64,000 nt of DNA from Akkermansiaceae bacterium (GTDB taxonomy: Bacteria; Verrucomicrobiota; Verrucomicrobiia; Verrucomicrobiales; Akkermansiaceae). Location: NCBI GenBank assembly GCA_021202525.1, contig JAJQCV010000028.1, positions 1-64,000 on the forward strand, written 5' to 3'. Position numbers and translations under genes: made by a program. Position 1 is the stretch's first letter. The number at the start of each line of letters is the position of its first letter. Under the pieces are notes generated by a model. The model did no database searches, was not told the origin of the DNA, and was given only the letters and a program-made list of their open reading frames with translations. Below are positions 56,540 through 64,000 of this stretch, in pieces.

Positions 56540-59500
56540 TTAATGGATTGATTTCTTGGGAGCCGCCTTGCGGAAGATCAGGTAGAGGCCTCCTGCAAGG
56601 CCGATCAGGGCGACGACTTGTCCCGCGCCGAACGTGCCGTCGCGGACAAGGATGCCCAGCTGGTACACCAGGAAGGCCACGTAATAGGCCCAGCCGCAGA
56701 GCCAGAGAATGGCGAACCATGTCCATTTGGCGCTGTTCATTTCCCGGCGCATGGCGCCCATGGCCGCAAAGCACGGGGCGCACAGCAGGTTGAAGAGCAG
56801 GAAGGAGAATGCCACGATGGAGTCGCCTCCCAGTGCATTGGCGGCACGGAGCACCCCGGCGGTGGCTTTTTCTTCCTGCGCCTCTTCGTCAAGCGCTTCT
56901 TCTTCAGCAGCGGCGGAAGCTTGTTCGCTGCCGGACGGCTCATCGGCGGCGGATGCCGGAGCTTCTTCCTCCGGAGCGGAGGCGGCTTCCTCCCGGGAAC
57001 GGCTGGAATTCCATGTGTCCAGGGCGGCTACTGCCAGGGCGCTGAGAGCGTTGCCCTGTGTGAAGAGGCTGAATTCCGGTTCCGCGGGGGCTTCCTCCTC
57101 CTCTTCTTCAGTGCCTGTGCCGTAAAGCATGCTCATGGTGGCTACCACGTTTTCCTTGGCGATCAGGCCCGTAATCGTGGCTACCGTGGGCTTCCAGTCG
57201 CGCACGTCATTCCCTGCCTGCGCCCACCCGAGGGGGGCGAAGACGGGAGAGACCGCGCTGCCGATGTCCGCCAGCATGCTCTTTTCAATGGGGAGAGGGG
57301 CAGAGCCTTCCTCCGTGGAGGCGGCGGCTTCGGCATGGTCTTCATCCAGATAGGTCATGCTCCAGTCATGGCTCTGAAGGAACCAGATGAGGGCGCAGGC
57401 AAGGAAAATAACCGTCCCGGCCTTTTGAACGAATGCCTTGCATCGTTCGATCGCCCGGAGGCTGACGTTGGAAACTGCCGGCGTGTGGTAGGCGGGGAGC
57501 TCCATCACGAAGGGAGCGGGATCTCCGGCAAAGAAGGAACTCTTCTTCAGGATGATGCCGGAGACGATGATGGAAGCCAGGCCGATGAAGTAGGCGCTGG
57601 TGGTGACGAGGCCCGTGTCTTCCGGGAAGAAGGCGAAGGCCAGCACGGCAATGATCGGAATTTTGGCCCCGCAGGGCATGTTGGTCGTCAGGATGATCGT
57701 CATGCGGCGGTCCTTCTCGTTTTCAATCGTGCGTGTGGCCATGATGCCGGGCACGCCGCAGCCCATGGAAACGAGCATGGGAATAAAGGACTTCCCGGAA
57801 AGGCCGAATTTGCGGAAAATCCGGTCCATGACGAACGCCACGCGCGCCATGTACCCGCAGTCTTCAAGGACGGCCATGCAGAGGAAAAGCACCGCCATTT
57901 GAGGCAGGAAGCCGAGTACCGCGCCCACGCCGTTGACAATGGCATTCTGGACGAAGTCCACCAGCTTGTGGTCGCAGTTCAGCGCGAGCGTTCCAAGCAT
58001 GGCTATGCCGAAGCAGACGAGGGAAAGAACGATGTACTGCACCCAGAAGGATGCGACGCCCGTGCGCCCTTTAAGGGAGAAGATATGGGCCAGATTCCTG
58101 CGGGAGAAGGGGGACTTGTCCGGAACGGGTCCGAATTCATTCTTGTTCCTGACGCCGGGCTTGAACAGGCAAAGAGCCAGGAGGGCGGCGTTGGCGGCGC
58201 CCAGAACCCACATCAGAGGCTTGTAGAGGAACAGGAGAACGGCGCCCAGGGCGGAGGTCAGGCCTTCCACGCAGGAATCGTAAAATTCCATGAGGGAGGA
58301 AAGAGTGCCGATGACGGCGCCCTCATCACTTTTCTTTCCTTCTTCCGTCTGTTCCGCCGCCTCCCCGGCTGGGGCGTTGGCTGCTGTAGCGGCAGTATCG
58401 GCAGTATCGGCAGTATCGGCACTGGCCGCTTCCCCTTCTTCCGCCGTTGCGCTCCGGGCGTCGGCGGGGATGGCGGCGGGAGCTTCCATGGGCACGGTGT
58501 TTCCTTCGGAAGCCTCTTCCTCCTCAACGTTGGGCATGACGATGAACGCCAGAATGAAGGGAATGATGGTCAGATACATCCATGCCCCCTTGAGATTCAG
58601 GTCGTGCAGGCGGCGCAAGAGGAGCGGGAACAGCATGATCATGGAAAGGATGACGGCAATGAAGGCCACCAGGCCGATCCCTGCCGGTGCCGTGCCGATG
58701 AAGCCGTCCACCCAGGGGCCGACGATTTCCCCGAAGAAGGTGTCGTTGGCCCAGCCCGTGCCCCAGTCGCCCACCGTATTGATGGAAAGGTAATACACGG
58801 CCCACATGACCAGGAAGAAAATGGGAAGGGCCAGAATGCGGTGGGTGACGATTCTGTCTATCTTGTCGCTGATGGAAAGCCCCATGTGTTTCTTGGTCTG
58901 GCTTTCCTTGACGATGGCGGCAATGGCGGTATACCGCTCACTGGTGATGATGCTTTCGCTGTCGTCATCCATCTCTTCTTCCACGGAAAGGATGATTTGC
59001 TCAATGGCCTGCGAGGCCTGCCCGTCCAGATGGAGATGTTCCACGACTTTCGGGTCCCGTTCGAAAAGCTTGATGGCGTACCAGCGCTTTAAGTCCGGAT
59101 CGCAGGAAAGGTATTCCGCAATCCGGGAAAGGGCTTTTTCCACCGTATCGTCCAAATGGACGGGCTGCGCCGGCCTGGTCTCCGGGTTTTTGGCCGTTTT
59201 GACGGCCAGCTCCACCAGTTCCTTGAGTCCGGTCCCCTTGAGGGCGCTGATCTCCACTACCGGGCAGTGGAGCGCTTGGGACAGCCTGGCCTTGTCAATG
59301 GTGATGCCCCGCCTGGCCATCAGGTCCGCCATGTTGAGGGCAACGATGATGGGGCGACCCAGCTCCTGAAGCTGGGTAGTCAGGTAAAGATTGCGTTCCA
59401 GGTTCGTCGCGTCCACCAGGTCGACAATGACGGACGGTTCGTCCCGGACCAGGTAGTCGCGGCTGATGACTTCTTCCAGAGTGTAGGGGGAAAGGGAATA

Positions 59501-59677
59501 AATGCCCGGAAGGTCCTGAACCTCAATTTCCGGGTACTCATTCAGCTTGCCGGCTTTGCGTTCGACCGTCACGCCGGGCCAGTTGCCCACGTATTGGCTG
59601 GCGCCTGTCAGCGCGTTGAAAAGCGTGGTTTTGCCGCAGTTGGGGTTGCCGGCAAGAGCGATAGTTATGTTGTCCAT
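56540..59677 (-). CDS. feoB: Ferrous iron transporter FeoB with large membrane-domain insertion
   Basis: G domain [34 protein letters not shown]; core [37 protein letters not shown]. Confidence 0.95.
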   Translation of the reverse strand: MDNITIALAGNPNCGKTTLFNALTGASQYVGNWPGVTVERKAGKLNEYPEIEVQDLPGIYSLSPYTLEEVISRDYLVRDEPSVIVDLVDATNLERNLYLTTQLQELGRPIIVALNMADLMARRGITIDKARLSQALHCPVVEISALKGTGLKELVELAVKTAKNPETRPAQPVHLDDTVEKALSRIAEYLSCDPDLKRWYAIKLFERDPKVVEHLHLDGQASQAIEQIILSVEEEMDDDSESIITSERYTAIAAIVKESQTKKHMGLSISDKIDRIVTHRILALPIFFLVMWAVYYLSINTVGDWGTGWANDTFFGEIVGPWVDGFIGTAPAGIGLVAFIAVILSMIMLFPLLLRRLHDLNLKGAWMYLTIIPFILAFIVMPNVEEEEASEGNTVPMEAPAAIPADARSATAEEGEAASADTADTADTAATAANAPAGEAAEQTEEGKKSDEGAVIGTLSSLMEFYDSCVEGLTSALGAVLLFLYKPLMWVLGAANAALLALCLFKPGVRNKNEFGPVPDKSPFSRRNLAHIFSLKGRTGVASFWVQYIVLSLVCFGIAMLGTLALNCDHKLVDFVQNAIVNGVGAVLGFLPQMAVLFLCMAVLEDCGYMARVAFVMDRIFRKFGLSGKSFIPMLVSMGCGVPGIMATRTIENEKDRRMTIILTTNMPCGAKIPIIAVLAFAFFPEDTGLVTTSAYFIGLASIIVSGIILKKSSFFAGDPAPFVMELPAYHTPAVSNVSLRAIERCKAFVQKAGTVIFLACALIWFLQSHDWSMTYLDEDHAEAAASTEEGSAPLPIEKSMLADIGSAVSPVFAPLGWAQAGNDVRDWKPTVATITGLIAKENVVATMSMLYGTGTEEEEEEAPAEPEFSLFTQGNALSALAVAALDTWNSSRSREEAASAPEEEAPASAADEPSGSEQASAAAEEEALDEEAQEEKATAGVLRAANALGGDSIVAFSFLLFNLLCAPCFAAMGAMRREMNSAKWTWFAILWLCGWAYYVAFLVYQLGILVRDGTFGAGQVVALIGLAGGLYLIFRKAAPKKSIH
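58391..58417. repeat. Three tandem 9-bp units inside feoB (DTA-DTA-DTA)
   Basis: ggcagtatc ggcagtatc ggcagtatc. Confidence 0.85.
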
Positions 59678-59755
59678 GGATGTTTCCTTGTATCTTGAGA
59701 TGGGAATATCCGACGTCTTGCTGTCAGGTCAGGAAACGTGCGGCGGAAGGAGGTA

Positions 59756-59986
59756 TTAGCTGATGTGGATGTTTTCGGCTTCCGATTTGCGGATGGAAAG
59801 TTCATAGCCGCGGACGGTGACTTCAATGGGGTCACCCAAAGGCGCTACTTTGCGGATGAAGAGTTGCGTGCCTTTGGTTACTCCCATATCCATGATGCGC
59901 CTTTTGATGGGGCCTGCCCCTGACAGCTTGCTGACGGTGACCGTATCGCCAATGGCTGCATCCCGTAGTGTACGTTGCGTTGTCAT
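59756..59986 (-). CDS. feoA: FeoA-domain protein
   Basis: LRDAAIGDTVTVSKLSGAGPIKRRIMDMGVTKGTQLFIRKVAPLGDPIEVTVRGYELSIRKSEAENI. Confidence 0.93.
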   Translation of the reverse strand: MTTQRTLRDAAIGDTVTVSKLSGAGPIKRRIMDMGVTKGTQLFIRKVAPLGDPIEVTVRGYELSIRKSEAENIHIS

Positions 59987-60015
59987 AGATGGTGCGTGGT
60001 GAATGGAACGTGAAT

Positions 60016-60228
60016 TCAGGAGACGAAAATCTTGCTGGCAAGCAACTTGCTGAGTGCTATCCTGGATTCCTTGATGTTGACGATCAGGTTCCCGTCGCAT
60101 TCGGAGACGACGGAGACCGTGGTACCGGCTACGAAACCCAGGCTTTCCAGAAAGTGCCTGGTGTCGTCCTTGCCGTGAATCTTGTTGACGTGGCGGATAT
60201 CGCCGATATTGAGCATGGAGAGTGGCAT
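60016..60228 (-). CDS. Second FeoA-domain protein
   Basis: MPLSMLNIGDIRHVNKIHGKDDTRHFLESLGFVAGTTVSVVSECDGNLIVNIKESRIALSKLLASKIFV. Confidence 0.88.
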   Translation of the reverse strand: MPLSMLNIGDIRHVNKIHGKDDTRHFLESLGFVAGTTVSVVSECDGNLIVNIKESRIALSKLLASKIFVS

Positions 60229-60348
60229 GATGTGGTTTTGAATCAAATCCGAAAAGAAAGTTAGTCTTATCAAACAACAAGTCAATGATATTATGCGCCT
60301 GTTTTGCTGTAGAACTTTTTTATTTGTTCATTATTAGAATTTTATGAA

Positions 60349-60362
60349 TTAGTTTCTCCTAA
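60349..60362. promoter_or_regulatory. TTAG-N6-CTAA palindrome (candidate operator)
   Basis: aaTTAGTTTCTCCTAAgttt, about 120 bp upstream of the feo operon; nearly identical to the site at 53396. Confidence 0.6.
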
Positions 60363-60473
60363 GTTTGGCGAGGTTTGAATTAAAGGGAAAATTAAGAACG
60401 CTTCTCATTTTCTGGCGGGAAACGTCGGTGTCCGGCTCTCGGGCCTGTTTTCCGCGGAACGGGAAAACAAAAA

Positions 60474-60503
60474 AGCCGCGCCATGAATGTTCATGGCGCG
60501 GCT
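60474..60503 (-). terminator. Rho-independent terminator of the cytochrome c peroxidase gene
   Basis: AGCCGCGCCATGAA/TTCATGGCGCGGCT, minus strand followed by a T-rich run. Confidence 0.85.
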
Positions 60504-60523
60504 GGAAAGGAGGGAAGAGGACC

Positions 60524-61903
60524 TTACGGGGCGGGGCAGACCTCGCCCTGTACGGGCTTGCCCTGGTATTCGCCCGTCAGGGTTTTCAGGAAGGCGACCA
60601 ACAGCCGCACCTCATTTTTGTCCAGCTTGTCGTAGCCAAGCTGGTAGTGGTACATTTTGGTGATGGCTTCTTCCAGCGTCTGTGCGGAAGCATCGTGCAT
60701 GTAGGGCCAGGTGAGTTCCACGTTGCGGAGGGTGGGAACACGAAACCTGTGCTTGTCCGTTTCCTTCTTGGTGAAGTTCATCAGGCCGTTGTCGTCGTTG
60801 GTCTTGTTGCGGCCGCCGAAGAAGTCGCCCTTGAGGTCGGCGTATTCAAAGGACTGGCCGCCCATGGCGGGGCCGGTGTGGCATGTCTGGCAGCCCAGCT
60901 TGAGGAACAGCCGGTAGCCCTTCTTGGCGTTCTCGCTGATGGCGTTTTCATCACCCTTCAAATAACGGTCAAACGGGCTGTTCGGCGTAATGAGGGTTTT
61001 TTCATACTCCGCGATGGCGTTGGTGATGGTTTCTCCGGTGAAGCCCTGGGGGTAAACCTTCTTGAACTCCGCGGCAAAGGCGGTGTCCGCATTCAGCTTG
61101 GCGGCGATCTTGCCCCAGTCGTCCGGGTGTTCGTAACCCATTTCCACGGGATTCAGGGGAGGTCCGCCGGCCTGTTCCTGGAGGTTGGCAGCGCGGCCGT
61201 CCCAGAACTGCTTGGTGTGGAAGGCTGCGTTGAAAACCGTGGGAGCGTTGATGCCGCCCTTCTGGCCGCGTACGCCCGTGGAAGTGGCCAGGTTGTCCGT
61301 GCCCGCCTTTTCCAGGGAATGGCAGGTTGCGCAGGAAACGGTGTTGTCCGTGGAGAGCCGTACATCATGGAACAGCTTGTAGCCCAGTTCCACCTTCGCC
61401 GGGTCCGTGGGCAACTTGTCCGGGATGGGCGCGATGGGGGAAATGGCGTATTCCTCACCCACCATGTCGCCGAAGATCTTCAGGCGCTCGTCCCTGATCC
61501 ACTTCTGCATGGCCGCTTTTTCCAGGGGGGTGAGCGTGCTGCCCCAGTGAACCATGGTATAGGAGGTGGGGGGCATGGAGCCGGTCTGGAGCACATGCTC
61601 CAGTTTGGAGAGGGTGACGGCGGAGAGCGGTTCCTCCATGTTGTAGCTGCGCTGGCCGTCCCTCATGTGGCGGGCGAGAAGGCCGCCGGAAAGGGTGTTC
61701 ACCAAGCCGGGAACCTCGGTGCCGGGCCTGTGGCAGTCCGCGCACTTGGTATCCATGGTATGGGCGGTAATTTCCGCCGCTTCGGCGGACGTCAAATCTT
61801 TTATGTTCTGATTGGGCAGGAACAGCGGGGCGACGGCGGCCGTCACGATGACGGTGCCGCCCAGAATGGCTCCGGCCTGGAGAAAGGAACGTGTTTTGCT
61901 CAT
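60524..61903 (-). CDS. Cytochrome c peroxidase (MauG/CcpA family) with three CxxCH haem motifs
   Basis: CADCHRPG, CATCHSLEKAG, CQTCHTGPAMGG; membrane-anchor or signal-like N-terminus. Confidence 0.92.
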   Translation of the reverse strand: MSKTRSFLQAGAILGGTVIVTAAVAPLFLPNQNIKDLTSAEAAEITAHTMDTKCADCHRPGTEVPGLVNTLSGGLLARHMRDGQRSYNMEEPLSAVTLSKLEHVLQTGSMPPTSYTMVHWGSTLTPLEKAAMQKWIRDERLKIFGDMVGEEYAISPIAPIPDKLPTDPAKVELGYKLFHDVRLSTDNTVSCATCHSLEKAGTDNLATSTGVRGQKGGINAPTVFNAAFHTKQFWDGRAANLQEQAGGPPLNPVEMGYEHPDDWGKIAAKLNADTAFAAEFKKVYPQGFTGETITNAIAEYEKTLITPNSPFDRYLKGDENAISENAKKGYRLFLKLGCQTCHTGPAMGGQSFEYADLKGDFFGGRNKTNDDNGLMNFTKKETDKHRFRVPTLRNVELTWPYMHDASAQTLEEAITKMYHYQLGYDKLDKNEVRLLVAFLKTLTGEYQGKPVQGEVCPAP

Positions 61904-61967
61904 AAGATTCGCGGTTGCAGGAATTGGTTGTATGGTAAAGGGTGGACGAAGGAAATCAAGATTTATT

Positions 61968-62906
61968 CTAAAGTTCTCCCGCCTTTCTCAAATCTTCGTT
62001 GATGGCTTCCAGGACGTCCGCCTCCGGCTTGAAATTGGCGGCGTGGTAGGAACTGCGTACAAGCGGGCCGGACGCCACATGCTTGAACCCTTTGGCGCGG
62101 GCTATTTCCTCATACCGTGCAAATTCGTCCGGATGGATATACCTGACCACCGGCAGGTGGTTGCGCGTGGGCCGCAGGTACTGGCCCAGGGTCAGGACCG
62201 TGACGCCGTGCTCCAGCAGGTCGTCCATGGACTGGAACAGCTCGTCCTCCGTTTCTCCCAGGCCCAGCATGACGCCGCTCTTGGTCGCCACTTTTCCGTT
62301 TACGCAGTCCAGCGCCATCTTCAGTACGCGCAGGGAGCGGCGGTACTGGGCGCGGAAGCGCACGATGGGGGTAAGGCGTTCCACCGTTTCCAGATTGTGG
62401 CCGAAAATGTGCGGGCGCGCAGCCATCAGCGTCTGGATGGAGGCGGCCTTTTCATTCAGGTCTGAGGCCAGAACTTCAATGATGGTGGATGGGCTGGCCT
62501 TTCTGACGGCGCGGATGACCTGGGCAAAGTGGGCGGCCGCGCCGTCCGGCAGGTCGTCCCGGGTCACCATGGTGATGACGGCGTGGCGCAATTTCATATG
62601 CACGACGGCGTCCGCCACGTGGCGTGGTTCTTCCGGATCAAGGGGGAAGGGTTTGGCCGTCTTGACGGCGCAGTAGGCGCAGGCGCGCGTGCATCGCTCC
62701 CCGGCGATCATGAACGTGGCCGTGCCCTGGTTCCAGCATTCGTAGCGGTTGGGGCAGTGGGCTTCCTCGCAGACGGTAAACAGGTTTTTGCCTTCCACGA
62801 GCTGCTTGACGTCCCAGAACTCCCTGCCGTTGGGCAGGCGTACCTTGATCCAGGAGGGCTTGCGTTCCGTGTCGCCCGTAGTTTCGTTGTCGTGCCGGGG
62901 TTCCAT
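61968..62906 (-). CDS. lipA: Lipoyl synthase
   Basis: CEEAHCPNRYECWNQGTATFMIAGERCTRACAYCAV; start chosen at MEPRHDNETTG inside a longer ORF. Confidence 0.94.
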   Translation of the reverse strand: MEPRHDNETTGDTERKPSWIKVRLPNGREFWDVKQLVEGKNLFTVCEEAHCPNRYECWNQGTATFMIAGERCTRACAYCAVKTAKPFPLDPEEPRHVADAVVHMKLRHAVITMVTRDDLPDGAAAHFAQVIRAVRKASPSTIIEVLASDLNEKAASIQTLMAARPHIFGHNLETVERLTPIVRFRAQYRRSLRVLKMALDCVNGKVATKSGVMLGLGETEDELFQSMDDLLEHGVTVLTLGQYLRPTRNHLPVVRYIHPDEFARYEEIARAKGFKHVASGPLVRSSYHAANFKPEADVLEAINEDLRKAGEL

Positions 62907-62956
62907 AGAGCCGTTAGCTTGCCGTGAGTCGGCCTTTTTGGCAAATGCAAAGTGGT

Positions 62957-63514
62957 TTATTCGGGGGCATTCCCTCCATCCTCCTGCGGGGTGGGGGGAA
63001 GTTCCCCGGCCTGTTTCCTTTTCTCCCTGGCCAGCAGGCGGGCCTCCCGGAAAAATTGCTGCAGGTGGTACAGGCATTCCTCCCCCAGTACTCCGGACTG
63101 CACTTCGCACCTGTGATTGAGGGGGGGATTGGAATCCAGAAGGTTGATCCATCCTCCGGCGGCTCCCGTCTTGGCGTCCGGACAGCCGAATACCACACGG
63201 TCCGGACGGCAATGCACGATGGCTCCCGCGCACATGGGGCACGGCTCCTTGGTGACGTACAGGGTGCAGCCTTCCAGCCGCCAGTCCCCCAGGGCTTCCT
63301 GGGCGGCCGTCAGGGCGATCATTTCCGCATGGGCCGTAGCGTCCTTCAGCGTTTCCACCTGGTTCCAGCCGCGGGCGATCACATGGCCGTCCCTGACCAC
63401 GACGGCGCCGACAGGCACTTCCCCCCTGGCCAGGGCTTTTCTGGCTTCCTTCATCGCTTGGCGCATGAACCACTCGTCCGAACCGGGCATTTCCATCATT
63501 GCGGCTTTCATCAT
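62957..63514 (-). CDS. tadA: tRNA-specific adenosine deaminase
   Basis: DEWFMRQAMKEARKALARGEVPVGAVVV, HAEMIAL, EPCPMCAGAI. Confidence 0.92.
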   Translation of the reverse strand: MMKAAMMEMPGSDEWFMRQAMKEARKALARGEVPVGAVVVRDGHVIARGWNQVETLKDATAHAEMIALTAAQEALGDWRLEGCTLYVTKEPCPMCAGAIVHCRPDRVVFGCPDAKTGAAGGWINLLDSNPPLNHRCEVQSGVLGEECLYHLQQFFREARLLAREKRKQAGELPPTPQEDGGNAPE

Positions 63515-63658
63515 GAACTGTGCGGAGGCTGTCTGGCAAGCCCTTTTTAAGGGATATTTATTGTACTATATACAAGAAGTAGGCCATAGGACGGAATGGA
63601 ATGGGCGCGAATGCGTTTTTGCGTTGATTCCCGAGGGGTGCTGGCATAAGTATGAACC

Positions 63659-64000
63659 ATGAGCTTTTCAGAACCCTGCGCACTGGCCGTGGACTTCGGC
63701 GGCACCAGCATCAAGATGGGCGTCACGGCGGGCGACCGCATTCTGGCAACTGCCGACCGCATTCCGACCACCATGTTTGAAAGCCCCCAGGCGATCATTG
63801 ACGCCATGGTCGCGACGGCGCTGGCCCTGCGCGAGCAATTCCCCACCGCCTGCGTGATGGGGATGGGCATGCCGGGATGGTGCGACTATTACAAGGGAGT
63901 GCTCTACCAGCTTACCAATGTGAAGGTGTGGGACCATGAAGTCCCGGTCAGGGAAATGATGGAACGCGCGGTGGGGCTTCCCGTCGTGCTGGACAACGAC
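63659..64000 (+). CDS. ROK-family sugar kinase/regulator, N-terminal part (runs off window)
   Basis: MSFSEPCALAVDFGGTSIKMGVTAGDRILATADRIPT... Confidence 0.85.
   Translation, partial: MSFSEPCALAVDFGGTSIKMGVTAGDRILATADRIPTTMFESPQAIIDAMVATALALREQFPTACVMGMGMPGWCDYYKGVLYQLTNVKVWDHEVPVREMMERAVGLPVVLDND

Noticed and set aside
56618-59092. 824-aa plus-strand ORF opposite feoB
   Set aside because: Antisense artefact; low-complexity His/Gly/Asp-rich translation.

Overview
The window looks like a contiguous chromosomal segment of a Verrucomicrobia-type bacterium, probably Akkermansia-like; that assignment is inferred from gene content and protein style and was not searched. The first third is conserved core: rpoC-rpoB-rplL-rplJ-rplA-rplK-nusG-secE-tRNA-Trp-tuf-tRNA-Thr on the minus strand, then tsaD-clpX-clpP-tig (minus) and bamA (plus). 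The middle holds metF, a TetR regulator, a heavy-metal RND efflux operon with a His/Cys-repeat adaptor, an AT-rich patch with a frameshifted gene, an ankyrin protein/MFS pair, and an ArsR-methyltransferase divergent from metK-ahcY. The last third holds a sulfatase, recQ, two glycosyltransferase-like genes, nadB, a DtxR-family regulator, a porin, feoA-feoA-feoB plus a Cys-rich protein, a multi-haem cytochrome c peroxidase, lipA, tadA and the start of a ROK kinase. The main hunting leads are: (1) five TTAG-N6-CTAA palindromes clustered around the DtxR-family gene, a small Cys-rich ORF/porin and feo, suggesting an undescribed metal regulon; (2) a FeoB with a ~235-aa insertion carrying DUF805-like motifs; (3) a palindrome filling the ArsR-methyltransferase/metK intergenic region; (4) tandem 17-aa His/Cys metal-binding repeats in the efflux adaptor. 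No CRISPR array, prophage or IS element was recognised.
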